From Aggregatibacter aphrophilus ATCC 33389 (lineage in GTDB: Bacteria; Pseudomonadota; Gammaproteobacteria; Enterobacterales; Pasteurellaceae), in contig NZ_LR134327.1 of the NCBI RefSeq assembly GCF_900636915.1, positions 744,001 to 808,000 of the forward strand: a DNA stretch of 64,000 nt. The letters run 5' to 3'. A model generated the notes under the pieces. The model did no database searches. It was not told the origin of the DNA and saw only the letters and a program-made list of their open reading frames with translations. Within the stretch, counting starts at the first letter, position 1; every line of letters begins with the position of its first letter. Position numbers and translations under genes: made by a program. This document shows positions 19,498 through 29,440 of the stretch, one piece after another.

Positions 19498-20186
19498 TGA
19501 TTAAACTTTAAAAATAGCTTGGAATTTAATCACATTTAAATGAGCCAATAATATTCACTAATCACAGCTTCACATACCCCAATCTGACTAATAAACCCCC
19601 GTGCAAGTTCCCCCATAAATAAACTGGTTGGACCATTCAACAAATAAACACAACAAATAAAAAACAGCCTTATAAATTAAATATACAAAAATAAAGATTG
19701 CGTCATAACTATTTGATTTTAATATAAAATTAATTTAAATGACAAGGTTAATATATAAAAATAATCACACAAAAAAATTAAATAATATATTAAAAGATAA
19801 AAATTTAAAATAACAAATCAAAAAAACAAACAAAATATAAAAATTAAACAAAACCACAAATAAATTAAATACAAAAATTAAATTTATCACAGCAACAAAT
19901 CTATATTGTAAAAAATAAATTCAAATTTTATTTAAAATAAAAATAATATATAAACCTACCAATAAATCAGATAACCATTTGAATCTAAATGAAATCTTTA
20001 AACATAATAAAAAAGAGAAATTAATTCCCGACTAAATCACTTAACTTTTAAATAGACATAAAGACGAAATTCAAAACAAAAATAACGATACTTTAATGTA
20101 ATTTTCAAATGCTATATATTTAGTTTGCATTTCTTACATTCACTTACACTTCTTTACAAATAAAATTAAAAACACCATAATTTTTC
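19498..20186. other. Extremely AT-rich gene-free stretch
   Basis: About 690 bp between the dehydrogenase remnant and the ndk terminator contain no credible ORF. G is rare, and the plus strand is dominated by A, with long A/T runs. Capsule loci often have such AT-rich control regions, which can bind H-NS. This may be the leftover promoter region of the lost polysaccharide operon or degraded coding DNA. Confidence 0.6.
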
Positions 20187-20189
20187 CAA

Positions 20190-20223
20190 TAAAAAACCAC
20201 TTTGTTCTCACAAAGTGGTTTTT
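20190..20223 (-). terminator. ndk: Terminator after ndk
   Basis: AACCACTTTG and CAAAGTGGTT form a 10-bp stem with a 6-nt loop. Read on the minus strand it is followed by a run of six T. Confidence 0.8.
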
Positions 20224-20240
20224 GCTCTTGTAATTAATGA

Positions 20241-20660
20241 TTAAAACACTTCTTCACTTACAAAGAAGTAGGCAATTTCACGCACCGCGCTTTCTAGACT
20301 ATCAGAGCCATGAACAGAGTTCTCCCGTTGGCTTAAAGCAAAATCACGACGAATCGTGCCCTCGGCTGCAGCTTCAGGATTGGTGGCTCCCATTAACGTA
20401 CGGTAATCTTGCACAGCGTTTTCTTTTTCCAACACACTCACCAACACCGGAGCTGAAGTCATATAAGCCACGAGCGGTTCAAAAAACGGCTTCCCTTGGT
20501 GCTCAGCGTAAAAGCCTTCCGCCTGTTCTTTGTTCAAATGCACCATTTTAGCCGCAACAATAGTGAAACCTTGCTGTTCAAGACGAGCCAAAATAGCACC
20601 GATCAAATTACGTCTCACAGCATCTGGTTTAATAATAGATAACGTTCGTTGTAAGCTCAT
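20241..20660 (-). CDS. ndk: Nucleoside diphosphate kinase
   Basis: This 139-aa Ndk moves the gamma phosphate between nucleoside di- and triphosphates through a phospho-histidine. The N-terminus [18 protein letters not shown] is the family signature. The catalytic loop NSVHGSDS places the active His at residue 117. Length and motifs match bacterial Ndk, with no insert. It lies 11 bp downstream of pepB on the same strand, so both probably share a transcript that ends at the hairpin just past the ndk stop. Confidence 0.97.
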   Translation of the reverse strand: MSLQRTLSIIKPDAVRRNLIGAILARLEQQGFTIVAAKMVHLNKEQAEGFYAEHQGKPFFEPLVAYMTSAPVLVSVLEKENAVQDYRTLMGATNPEAAAEGTIRRDFALSQRENSVHGSDSLESAVREIAYFFVSEEVF

Positions 20661-20671
20661 ATAACATCCTC

Positions 20672-21979
20672 TTACTGTTGTTTTGCTTTGGTTAATAATA
20701 AGTTAGCCAAGGTTTGTACACCAATACCGGTAGCGCCTATCGCCCATAAATCACTTGGCGTTTTCCGATAAGTGGCGGAACAATCAATGTGCAACCAATG
20801 TTGTTGGTAGTTTTTTACAAAATATGACAAGAATGCCGTTGCTGTGCTAGCCCCTGCTCCCACCGGAACGGTACCGGTGTTGGCGATATCGGCGAAAGCC
20901 GTTTTAATTTGTCCGCGATGTAGTTCAGCGAACGGCAAGCGCCAGAACGGCTCCATTTCCTGTTCGGCGGAGCGAAATAAGTCGGCAACCAAGTTATCAT
21001 CCATAGATAGCACACTATGATAATCATTGCCCACGGCCACTTTTGCCGCGCCGGTTAAGGTGGCGCAATCTACGATAAATTGCGGTTGTTGTGCATCGGC
21101 GTCAATTAGACCGTCCGCTAATACTAAGCGTCCTTCCGCATCGGTGTTCAAAATTTCCACGGTTACGCCATTACGATACTTAATAATGTCGCCCAATTTG
21201 AAAGCACGACTGCTGACTAAGTTTTCTGCGCAACAAAGGAATAATTTCACCCGTTGATTTAAACCACGCAAAATTGCCAAGCCCAACGAACCGGTTAATA
21301 ATGCTGCACCACCCATATCAGTACGCATGGTGCTCATGCCGTCGCTCGGTTTAATACTATAACCACCACTGTCGAATGTAATGCCTTTTCCCACCAAACA
21401 AGCTAACACCGGTGCATCAGGGTTGCCTGTCGGGTTGAAATCAAGTTGCAACATTGCAGGCAGATTTTGCGAGCCTTTGCCTACTTGCCATAAACCGTGA
21501 TAACCGCGTTCAAGTAATTCCTCACGAGAAATGATAGAAAAACTGACCGCACTTTGCTTGCTCGATTGCTCAGCCGTTTGGCTGATAAACTTCGCGGCAC
21601 GTTGAGCAAGTTCTTCCGGTGTTAAAATTGCTGCCGGTAAGTTGATGATCTGGCGCACGAATGCGGCACATTGAATGCGATTATCCAATTCTTTTTGTGC
21701 TTCTGCGGAGAGCGTTGGAAATTGGATATTAAAATCTAGCTTCGCATTATAAAACCCTTGATAAAATGCCCAGCAGGTTTCTAATTGCCAGTGTTCTCCG
21801 CTTAAAATAACGTGAGAAATACCTTGGTTTTGTAATTTTCGAGCGGCTTTTTGCACGGAAGTGCGGTCAGAAAAATCGGTTAAATGAAGGGTAGCTTTCT
21901 CTTCGTTAAAGCTGATTAACGCACTTTTCCCCCATGCGGAAGAGGCGGGTTGCGTCGAAAGAATCACTTTCATTGACAT
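20672..21979 (-). CDS. pepB: Peptidase B, M17 leucyl aminopeptidase family
   Basis: This 435-aa cytoplasmic aminopeptidase fits PepB of the M17 family, which removes N-terminal residues from peptides using two metal ions. The metal-binding signature [14 protein letters not shown] lies in the C-terminal domain, and [18 protein letters not shown] carries the other metal ligands and the catalytic Lys. The N-terminal domain is short, as in PepB. An uptake signal at 21542-21550 encodes part of the [10 protein letters not shown] linker and another is at about 21859. It is followed closely by ndk. Confidence 0.93.
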   Translation of the reverse strand: MSMKVILSTQPASSAWGKSALISFNEEKATLHLTDFSDRTSVQKAARKLQNQGISHVILSGEHWQLETCWAFYQGFYNAKLDFNIQFPTLSAEAQKELDNRIQCAAFVRQIINLPAAILTPEELAQRAAKFISQTAEQSSKQSAVSFSIISREELLERGYHGLWQVGKGSQNLPAMLQLDFNPTGNPDAPVLACLVGKGITFDSGGYSIKPSDGMSTMRTDMGGAALLTGSLGLAILRGLNQRVKLFLCCAENLVSSRAFKLGDIIKYRNGVTVEILNTDAEGRLVLADGLIDADAQQPQFIVDCATLTGAAKVAVGNDYHSVLSMDDNLVADLFRSAEQEMEPFWRLPFAELHRGQIKTAFADIANTGTVPVGAGASTATAFLSYFVKNYQQHWLHIDCSATYRKTPSDLWAIGATGIGVQTLANLLLTKAKQQ

Positions 21980-22251
21980 AAATTCTCCTTTTTATTAAAT
22001 GATAATCGCTTGTAATATATCAGTTTTGCTCTATCAGAGTAACTATTAGTTAAGGAAAATCAAGGCACAATCACATTCTTATAAAATTCTGCTCACAAGA
22101 TTTTATACATGAACCGTATTTCTTTCTGTCATGCACAAATACCATTGTTGCTTTTTTAGTTAAAAAACTTTCTTGCCTCCAACAAAAACGGTATAATCCG
22201 CACCGACTTTTTGTATGAGATTCCGCCAACGGAAGCCGGCGGGAAAACTGA

Positions 22252-22491
<240 letters not shown>

Positions 22492-22512
22492 TTTTCGCTT
22501 AACCGAACAAAC

Positions 22513-22549
22513 AAAAACACCGGATATTTTCCGGTGTTTTTGTTTTTTT
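22513..22549 (+). terminator. infA: Terminator after infA, shared with lnt
   Basis: AAAAACACCGG, loop ATATTTT, CCGGTGTTTTT is followed by GTTTTTTT. The stem is flanked by A on one side and T on the other, so it can end both infA and the facing lnt. The lnt stop codon touches its right edge. Confidence 0.85.
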
Positions 22550-24104
22550 AAGCTATAGGATGTTGCACCTTTTTCAATATGCGGCGCTGAATTAATCCAC
22601 CCAATAAATGCAATAAGAAAAAGACCGCACTTAAAATAAATAAAGGTGTATCGCCTAACACAGCATAAGGTGTTTTGCCTTCTGTCGGCGCCATGTTATG
22701 CGTTAACACGGTTTCCACAAATTGTGGAGCTTGTGCCACAATTTTCCCTTGTGCATCAATAAATGCGGTAATGCCCGTGTTGGTTGCGCGAATGACCGGT
22801 TTGCCAAACTCCAACGCCCGCATCTGCGCCATTTGTAGATGCTGCCACGGGCCAATAGAATTACCGAACCAGGCATCATTAGAAATTGTCACGATAAAAT
22901 CGGAATTGGCCACAAGGTTTTTCTGTAGCTGCGCGCCCAAAATAATCTCATAGCAAATCGCCGCGGTGAAATTCAAATTTTTTGCCGATAGCGGTTTTTG
23001 AATGAAATCTCCGCTTTGGAAGGCCGACATAGGTAAATTAAACACCGAACCAAGCGGGCGCAAAAGGCTTTCTAACGGCACATACTCACCAAACGGCACT
23101 AAATGATGTTTGTTGTAACGATTCGTCGTTTGCAGTTCATAAGGCACATTTTTATTGCCGACCACCACAATGGAATTAAGCAATTTCCCTACGGACTCAT
23201 CTTGATAAATCGTACCGATCATCACTTCCGTATTTGCTTTTTCCGCCATGGATTGCAACATCTCGAAAAACGGCTGAATATTGTTTTCATAAGTGGGAAA
23301 TGCAGCCTCCGGCAAAATAATCAAATCCGTTTTTCCCAAATTACTGCCGATCAAACGACCATAATTTTCCATGGTTTGATACAAATAATTAGGATCCCAT
23401 TTTAAGTTTTGTTCAATATTGCCTTGAACTAGGGTGATATTAACGGCTTTATCGGCATTTTCTTGTACATATTTCGCCTTAGAAGCATAGCCGGCAAGCA
23501 CGGCGACAACAGCCAAAATCAAAGCATTGGCAACAGCCACATTCACTTTTCGTGGCACCGTCAGCAACGCAGAAACGCCGTTAAAAATGACCGCGCTTAC
23601 GAACATCACAAAGAACGTTAATCCCGTCACGCCAAAAATCGGTGCGATCCCCGCAAACGGACTATCGATTTGGGTGTAGCCGAATTGCAACCAAGGAAAA
23701 CCGGTCAATACCCAGCCACGTAGAAATTCGGTCAGCGTCCATAGCACAGGATAAAGCACCGCCCGCTGTACTTGAAAGCGGCGTACTAGATAAGCAAAGA
23801 GAAGCGGATATAAAGATAAATAGGCTGCCAATACTACCACTAACAAATAGCTCAGCATCAAGGGGGCGTCACCGAATTGATGAATACTGACATGCAACCA
23901 ATTCACACCGAACGTGAAAAAGCTCAAGCCCCATAAAAATGCGGAGAAAAGTGCGGTGGATTTTTGTGGCGTTTTTATTACCCAAATTAATCCGAGCAAG
24001 GAAACATAAGATAGGGGCCAATAATTAAAAGGTGCAAAAGCAAACACGCCAATAAGGCCAGAACTCAGTGCGATAAGATAAGTTAAGTATTTGTTCATAA
24101 ACAT
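22548..24104 (-). CDS. lnt: Apolipoprotein N-acyltransferase
   Basis: This 518-aa inner-membrane enzyme adds the third acyl chain to the N-terminal Cys of lipoproteins. About six N-terminal membrane helices are followed by a periplasmic nitrilase domain (about 220-480) and a last helix. The nitrilase catalytic residues appear as Glu in LILPEAAFPTYE and Cys in AAICYEIILG. Residues around 47-55 (PQKSTALFS) are encoded over an uptake signal. The start is either M1 or M3 (MNKYLTYLIALSSG); I kept the longer one because GGGAGA sits about 10 nt upstream. The repeat-B element at 24105 directly abuts this start. corC is upstream on the same strand, the usual corC-lnt order. Confidence 0.94.
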   Translation of the reverse strand: MFMNKYLTYLIALSSGLIGVFAFAPFNYWPLSYVSLLGLIWVIKTPQKSTALFSAFLWGLSFFTFGVNWLHVSIHQFGDAPLMLSYLLVVVLAAYLSLYPLLFAYLVRRFQVQRAVLYPVLWTLTEFLRGWVLTGFPWLQFGYTQIDSPFAGIAPIFGVTGLTFFVMFVSAVIFNGVSALLTVPRKVNVAVANALILAVVAVLAGYASKAKYVQENADKAVNITLVQGNIEQNLKWDPNYLYQTMENYGRLIGSNLGKTDLIILPEAAFPTYENNIQPFFEMLQSMAEKANTEVMIGTIYQDESVGKLLNSIVVVGNKNVPYELQTTNRYNKHHLVPFGEYVPLESLLRPLGSVFNLPMSAFQSGDFIQKPLSAKNLNFTAAICYEIILGAQLQKNLVANSDFIVTISNDAWFGNSIGPWQHLQMAQMRALEFGKPVIRATNTGITAFIDAQGKIVAQAPQFVETVLTHNMAPTEGKTPYAVLGDTPLFILSAVFFLLHLLGGLIQRRILKKVQHPIA

Positions 24105-24188
24105 GATGGACGCATCTCCCGATGCGAATTCCTAAATTTTTGTTATTTAATGAAACAAACGGCACGCGTTGGAAAACGCGCGCCATCG
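24105..24188. repeat. Repeat family B, copy at the lnt start
   Basis: The left arm GATGGACGCATCTCCCGATG and the right arm ending GCACGCGTTGGAAAACGCGC plus GCCATCG are each partly self-complementary, around an AT-rich centre. The arrangement matches the copy at 29288-29364, although this one is more diverged. It supplies the region where the lnt ribosome site must lie. Confidence 0.6.
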
Positions 24189-24284
24189 TTGAAAGTACAA
24201 CTTTAATTATTTTCTTCGTTAATCCAATCCCTCTGCCCTATTTTTTTAAAGAAGACGGTGGATTGGCATATTAAACATAAAAAA

Positions 24285-25181
24285 CTAGTCGATAACCCCT
24301 TCTGTTTTTTCTATCTCCGGCAAATGTTCATCCGGCACGGTAACACGTAGTTGAATAACACGTCGACTGTCGGCGGAGGTCACTTTAAAGTGGAGGTTTT
24401 CCAGCGTAATTTCTTCACCGCGTTTTGGTAGATAACCAAACGCCTGCATAATCAAACCGCCGATGGTGTCCACTTCTTCGTCGGTAAATTGCGTATTAAA
24501 TTCTTGATTAAAATCGACAATGTCCGTCAATGCCCGCACCGCATAAGTGTGACGGGAAAGCTGGCGAATATCTGCCACATCTTCTTCATCAAACTCATCT
24601 TCAATATCACCGACGATTTGCTCCAACACATCTTCAATAGTCACCAAACCTGAGACGCCACCAAATTCATCCACCACAATTGCCATATGGAAACGTTCGG
24701 AACGAAAATCTTTTAACATTCTGTCCACACGTTTGCTTTCCGGCACGATCATTGTCGGGCGAATCACATCCGACAGGTTAAACTCTTCCGCGTTGGCACG
24801 TAAATATTTCAATAAATCTTTAGCGTGCAAAATGCCGACGATATTGTCGCGATCGTCTGCATCATTAATCACCGGAAAACGGGAATGTGCCGATTCAATA
24901 ATGGTATCTAAACAGGAATCCAAATCCTGATCCGCTTCAATAAACACAATTTGAGATCGAGGAATCATAATGTCACGCACGCGCAATTCGGCGATTTCCA
25001 TGACGCCTTCAATCATTTCACGGGTATCTTGGTCGATTAAATCGTTTTGTTCGGAATCACGGATAACTTCCACTAAGTCTTCGCGATTTTTCAGTTCGCC
25101 TTGGAAAAAGCGCCCGAAAAGAGATTGGAAAAAGGATTTTTTACTGGCTTCGGGTTGATTGGTCGAGTGTTCTTCGTTCAT
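24285..25181 (-). CDS. corC: CorC/HlyC-type CBS domain protein (YbeX)
   Basis: This protein of about 298 aa has two CBS domains (around 70-190, starting [20 protein letters not shown]) and a C-terminal transporter-associated CorC/HlyC domain (from about 210). It lacks the DUF21 membrane part, so it is the short, cytoplasmic CorC form. The family is linked with Mg2+/Co2+ efflux and, through its ybeX neighbourhood, with ribosome and lipoprotein genes. I start at [13 protein letters not shown] because the twelve upstream codons look like leader sequence, although no strong ribosome site helps the choice. It precedes lnt, as in enterobacteria. Confidence 0.9.
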   Translation of the reverse strand: MNEEHSTNQPEASKKSFFQSLFGRFFQGELKNREDLVEVIRDSEQNDLIDQDTREMIEGVMEIAELRVRDIMIPRSQIVFIEADQDLDSCLDTIIESAHSRFPVINDADDRDNIVGILHAKDLLKYLRANAEEFNLSDVIRPTMIVPESKRVDRMLKDFRSERFHMAIVVDEFGGVSGLVTIEDVLEQIVGDIEDEFDEEDVADIRQLSRHTYAVRALTDIVDFNQEFNTQFTDEEVDTIGGLIMQAFGYLPKRGEEITLENLHFKVTSADSRRVIQLRVTVPDEHLPEIEKTEGVID

Positions 25182-25412
25182 AAAAAGTTTAACTATTACC
25201 GTCGGATTGACAGACAAAAAGTATCATATTTGCTTTCAAAGCGCAAAAATAAGCATAAAGTGCGGTCATTTTTTTATGAGAAATTTGCCCCAGGTCACAA
25301 AATCAACAAAAAACAAATTTGAGAAAATAAACAATACCATTTTGGAGTTAGCAAAAACGTTTAAATTCAAGTAGAATATACTCACTTTTTCTCACTTATT
25401 CTCGGAGGGCGT

Positions 25413-26438
25413 ATGCAGTTTGAGCGAATTGATGCCAAGCACAACGATTTGTCCGTCATTCGAGCGTTTTTAAGAAAAAGTGGGCTTGGGTTGGACGCAC
25501 AAATTGACTATTTTATCGTCGGATATCATGACTCCGGTGACATGGCGGTTTGCGGTGGCTTGGCAGGCAATATTATAAAATGCGTTGCCATTGATGAATC
25601 CTTACGCGGCGACGGTGTCGCCCTAAAACTCGCCACCGAATTAGTCAATTTAGCCTACGAACTCAAACGTCCTCACCTTTTTATCTATACCAAACCCGAA
25701 TACGCACTGCTATTTAAATCCTGCGGTTTTTACACCATCTCTGACGCACTACCTTATGTTGTGCTGTTGGAAAACAGCGCCACCCGTTTACAAAAACAAT
25801 GTGCCTTATGGCAAACCATGCGGGTAGCGGGCAATCGTATCGGTACCATCGTGATGAATGCCAATCCCTTCACTTTAGGCCATCGCTATTTAATAGAACA
25901 AGCGTTACAGCAATGTGATCATCTGCATTTATTTGTCGTCGGCGAAGATGCTTCACAGTTTTCTTATACAGAACGTTTTGCGCTGGTGAAACAAGGCATT
26001 GCCGATTTATCCGATATTACACTCCATTCCGGCTCCGACTATATTATTTCCCGAGCCACCTTTCCTAATTATTTCCTAAAAGACCAAACCCTTACGGACG
26101 ACTGCTATTTTGCCATCGATCTTAAATTATTCCGTCAACACATTGCGCCCGCCCTTGGCATCACCCACCGCTTTGTGGGGACCGAGCCGAATTGTGCGGT
26201 CACTGCCGAATATAATCGCCAAATGCATTATTGGTTGACGAACGCTGAAATAAATAGCCCGACAATTAATGTTATTGAAATCCCAAGAAAAACCATAAAC
26301 AACCAAGTTATTTCCGCTTCAACAGTGAGAAAGTTATTGGCCGAAAAAAATTGGACGGCATTGGCGGATTTTGTGCCAATGAGCACATTGGCGTATTTAC
26401 AAAATGAAATGACGGTTGCTGAGTCTATCGAAGCATAA
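25413..26438 (+). CDS. citC: [Citrate (pro-3S)-lyase] ligase
   Basis: This 341-aa CitC acetylates the thiol of the citrate lyase prosthetic group, using ATP and acetate, to activate the enzyme. The N-terminal 130 residues form a GNAT-like domain (GGLAGNIIKCVAIDESLRGD). The C-terminal part is a nucleotidyltransferase with NANPFTLGHRYLIEQA, an HxGH-type site, near 148. A strong CGGAGG ribosome site precedes the ATG, and it opens the cit operon. The last residues (EMTVAESIEA) are encoded by the left arm of repeat family A, so the natural C-terminus has probably been changed by repeat insertion. Confidence 0.94.
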   Translation: MQFERIDAKHNDLSVIRAFLRKSGLGLDAQIDYFIVGYHDSGDMAVCGGLAGNIIKCVAIDESLRGDGVALKLATELVNLAYELKRPHLFIYTKPEYALLFKSCGFYTISDALPYVVLLENSATRLQKQCALWQTMRVAGNRIGTIVMNANPFTLGHRYLIEQALQQCDHLHLFVVGEDASQFSYTERFALVKQGIADLSDITLHSGSDYIISRATFPNYFLKDQTLTDDCYFAIDLKLFRQHIAPALGITHRFVGTEPNCAVTAEYNRQMHYWLTNAEINSPTINVIEIPRKTINNQVISASTVRKLLAEKNWTALADFVPMSTLAYLQNEMTVAESIEA

Positions 26439-26502
26439 GTCATTTCAGTACGTGGGCATAAGGCGAACATTTCAACTCATTGTTCGATAAGCTCACCAAC
26501 CA
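26405..26502. repeat. Short palindromic interspersed repeat, family A copy 2
   Basis: TGAAATGAC (26405-26413) pairs with GTCATTTCA (26439-26447). The following GGTTGCTGAG segment is a diverged match to TTCGATAAGCTCACCAACC further right. The order and spacing match the copy at 2921-3005. The left arm overlaps the end of citC, and the rest fills the citC-citD gap. Confidence 0.65.
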
Positions 26503-26591
26503 TCTTGACAAACGTCTTGCGCAATACCCAAAAAGTGCGGTCGTTTTTTTAAACGTTTTTTAATGATTACTCCCAATAGAAGGAAAACCCT

Positions 26592-26879
26592 ATGAAGATA
26601 ACGAAAGCAGCCGTAGCCGGCACGCTGGAATCCAGTGATGCCCAAGTACGGATCCAACCTTTTTATTCATTAGATATTGAAATCAACAGCTCGGTGGCAA
26701 AACAGTTTGGTGAACAAATTGAAGCTACCGTGCGCGCAGTATTAGCCAAGTTAAACATCACTGCGGCCCAAGTGATAGTGGAAGACAAAGGCGCATTAGA
26801 CTGCGTGTTACAGGCGCGCGTAAAAGCCGCCGCATTACGTGCAAGCGATGAAACCGTTAACTGGGAGGCCGTGCTATGA
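26592..26879 (+). CDS. citD: Citrate lyase acyl carrier protein, gamma subunit
   Basis: This is a 95-aa CitD, the acyl carrier subunit that holds the 2'-(5''-phosphoribosyl)-3'-dephospho-CoA group. The attachment Ser is residue 14 in [18 protein letters not shown] precedes the ATG. Its end overlaps the citE start by 4 bp (ATGA), a sign of coupled translation. Confidence 0.95.
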   Translation: MKITKAAVAGTLESSDAQVRIQPFYSLDIEINSSVAKQFGEQIEATVRAVLAKLNITAAQVIVEDKGALDCVLQARVKAAALRASDETVNWEAVL

Positions 26880-27751
26880 AATTAAGAAGAAGTATGCTGT
26901 TTGTACCGGGCTCAAATGCCGCCATGTTGAGCAACAGTTTTATTTATAAACCGGACTCCATCATGTTTGACTTAGAAGACGCAGTCGCCCTCAAAGAAAA
27001 AGATTCCGCCCGCTTATTAGTCGCACACGCGCTTCAACACCCGCTTTATCAAGAAATCGAAACTGTAGTGCGGGTTAATCCGTTGGATTCCGAATTCGGT
27101 TTATTGGATTTAAATGCCGTGGTGCGTGCCGGTGTTGATGTGGTGCGGATGCCGAAAACCGAAACTGCACAAGATGTGGTTGATATGGATAACGCAATTA
27201 CCGACATTGAGAAAGCCTGCCGTCGCGAAGTAGGTTCGACCAAAATGTTAGCGGCCATCGAATCGCCATTAGGTATCACTCAAGCAAACCAAATCGCCAC
27301 CGCCTCCAAGCGTTTAATCGGCATCGCTCTTGGTGCGGAAGACTATGTGCGCAATCTTAAAACTGAACGCTCGCCGGAAGGCATCGAGTTGCTATTTGCC
27401 CGCTGTTCGATTTTACAAGCGGCGCGTGCCGCCGGTATTCAAGCCTTTGATACCGTGTATTCCAATGCCAACAACGAAGAAGGTTTCTTAAAAGAAGCGG
27501 CATTAATTAAACAGTTAGGCTTTGATGGAAAATCCTTAATCAACCCGCGTCAAATCGAACTCTTACACAACTTGTTTGCGCCGACACAAAAAGATGTGGA
27601 TCAGGCCAAACGCATTATTGAAGCGGCCGAAGAAGCGGAAAAACAAGGATCCGGCGTCGTTTCCTTAAACGGTAAAATGATTGATGCGCCGATTATTGAT
27701 CGTGCAAAACTCGTGTTAGAACGTGCGAAATCAGGCATTCGTGAAGAGTAA
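26876..27751 (+). CDS. citE: Citrate lyase beta subunit (citryl-ACP lyase)
   Basis: This 291-aa CitE cleaves citryl-S-ACP to oxaloacetate and acetyl-ACP. It belongs to the HpcH/HpaI aldolase family: [19 protein letters not shown] at the start, [13 protein letters not shown] for the metal site, and [17 protein letters not shown] with the catalytic Glu near 125. It is translationally coupled to citD, and citF starts 12 bp after its stop. Confidence 0.96.
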   Translation: MKLRRSMLFVPGSNAAMLSNSFIYKPDSIMFDLEDAVALKEKDSARLLVAHALQHPLYQEIETVVRVNPLDSEFGLLDLNAVVRAGVDVVRMPKTETAQDVVDMDNAITDIEKACRREVGSTKMLAAIESPLGITQANQIATASKRLIGIALGAEDYVRNLKTERSPEGIELLFARCSILQAARAAGIQAFDTVYSNANNEEGFLKEAALIKQLGFDGKSLINPRQIELLHNLFAPTQKDVDQAKRIIEAAEEAEKQGSGVVSLNGKMIDAPIIDRAKLVLERAKSGIREE

Positions 27752-27763
27752 GGGAGAAAAAAG

Positions 27764-29266
27764 ATGACAACAAGAGAACAACGCATTGCCAAATTCAATG
27801 CCAATCGTCCGGTGTATCAAGCAGTTCCAAAAGCCGAATCCCTTGCCCGTACAGCGAAAGACCGCAAACTTTGTGCCTCTTTGGAAGAGGCGATTAAACG
27901 CTCCGGCTTAAAAGACGGCATGACCGTATCTTTCCACCACGCCTTCCGCGCCGGTGATTTCATCGTCAATATGGTGATGGATAAAATTGCCGAAATGGGC
28001 TTTAAGAATCTGACCCTCGCCTCTTCCTCATTAATCGACAGCCACCACCCGATTATCAATCACATCAAAAACGGTGTCGTAACCAAAATCTATTCTTCCG
28101 GTTTACGCGGTGAGCTTGCCGAACAAATTTCCCGCGGTTTATTGGACGAGCCGGTAAACATTCACTCCCACGGTGGCCGCGTGCATTTGGTAAAATCCGG
28201 CGAACTGAAAATCGACGTTGCCTTTTTAGGTGTGCCTTGCTGTGACAAATTCGGTAACGCTAACGGCTTTAGCGGCAAAAGCAAGTGCGGCTCTTTAGGT
28301 TATGCCCGCGTAGATGCCGAATACGCCGACAAAGTCGTGTTGCTTACCGAGGAATTCGCTGATTATCCGCACCACCCGATCAGTATCGGCCAAGATCAAG
28401 TGGATCTCATTGTGCAAGTGGATGCTGTCGGTGATCCGAAAAAAATCGGTGGCGGCGCTACCCGCATGACCACCAACCCGCGCGAATTATTAATTGCCCG
28501 CAAATGTGCCGAAGTGATTTTCGCCAGCGGTTATTTTAAAGACGGCTTTTCCTTACAAACCGGTACCGGCGGCGCTTCCTTGGCGGTAACCCGATTCTTG
28601 GAAGAAAAAATGGTACGTGACGGCATTAAAGCCGACTTCGCGCTCGGTGGTATCACCGCCAGCATGGTGGATCTGCACGAAAAAGGCTTAATCAAAAAAC
28701 TGATCGATGTGCAAAGTTTCGACGCCGTTGCCGCCGAATCCCTTGCCCGTAACCCAAATCACATTGAAGTATCTGCCAACCAATATGCCAACTACAGTTC
28801 CAAAGGCGCCTCCGTTGAGCGTTTGGACGTAGTGATTCTGTCCGCATTGGAAATCGACACCAAATTTAACGTGAACGTACTCACCGGCTCCGACGGCGTG
28901 ATTCGCGGCGCGTCAGGCGGTCACTGCGACACCGCCTCTTCCGCGCAGGTGGCGATTATCGTTGCGCCATTAGTACGCGGACGTATCCCGACCGTAGTGG
29001 AAAATGTAATTACCTGCGTAACGCCGGGTGAAAACATCGACATCTTAGTGACCGACCACGGTGTTGCCGTCAATCCGAAACGTCCGGATTTAATCAATGC
29101 CTTATCTGATGCAGGCATCCCGTTATTTACCATCGAACAACTTTGCAAACGCGCTTACAGTTTAACCGGCAAACCAAAAGAAATTGAGTTTACCGATAAA
29201 CCGGTCGCCGTTGTTCGTTATCGTGACGGAACGGTGATCGATACGGTGTATCAAGTCAAAGAATAA
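27764..29266 (+). CDS. citF: Citrate lyase alpha subunit (citrate CoA-transferase)
   Basis: This 500-aa CitF exchanges acetyl-ACP for citryl-ACP in the citrate lyase complex. It is a CoA-transferase fold protein. Recognisable segments are MTVSFHHAFRAGDFIVNMVM near 47-66, the glycine-rich LQTGTGGASLAVTRFLEE near 265-282 and VLTGSDGVIRGASGGHCDTA near 372-391. AGGGAGA precedes the ATG. The stop is followed by a 174-bp gap filled by repeat family B and an uptake signal, which breaks an otherwise tight operon. Confidence 0.96.
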   Translation: MTTREQRIAKFNANRPVYQAVPKAESLARTAKDRKLCASLEEAIKRSGLKDGMTVSFHHAFRAGDFIVNMVMDKIAEMGFKNLTLASSSLIDSHHPIINHIKNGVVTKIYSSGLRGELAEQISRGLLDEPVNIHSHGGRVHLVKSGELKIDVAFLGVPCCDKFGNANGFSGKSKCGSLGYARVDAEYADKVVLLTEEFADYPHHPISIGQDQVDLIVQVDAVGDPKKIGGGATRMTTNPRELLIARKCAEVIFASGYFKDGFSLQTGTGGASLAVTRFLEEKMVRDGIKADFALGGITASMVDLHEKGLIKKLIDVQSFDAVAAESLARNPNHIEVSANQYANYSSKGASVERLDVVILSALEIDTKFNVNVLTGSDGVIRGASGGHCDTASSAQVAIIVAPLVRGRIPTVVENVITCVTPGENIDILVTDHGVAVNPKRPDLINALSDAGIPLFTIEQLCKRAYSLTGKPKEIEFTDKPVAVVRYRDGTVIDTVYQVKE

Positions 29267-29287
29267 GGGTGACTTTCTTCGCTCAAC

Positions 29288-29364
29288 CGATAGCGCGCGT
29301 CTCCTGACGCGTGCTGATAAAAAATAAGAAAATGAAGGCTCGCGTCGGGAGACGCGCGCCATCG
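29288..29364. repeat. Repeat family B, clearest copy, within the cit operon
   Basis: A left arm (GCGCGCGTCTCCTGACGCGTGC) and a right arm (GCTCGCGTCGGGAGACGCGC, then GCC) are inverted copies of each other and each is also a hairpin. They flank a 23-bp AT-rich centre. The whole 77-bp unit lies between citF and citXG. Confidence 0.7.
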
Positions 29365-29440
29365 TAATAAGTAACTGCTACTAAAATAAGTGGCAGTGAC
29401 TAAAAATTCATAAAGTGCGGTCGTTTTTACAGTTATTTTT

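Noticed and set aside
21995-22015. AAATGATAATCGCTT as a Fur box upstream of pepB
   Set aside because: Only part of one Fur half matches, and pepB has no iron-related role.
25250-25412. FNR- or CRP-type site in front of citC
   Set aside because: Only weak half-site similarity (TTGAGAAAATAAAC) is present.
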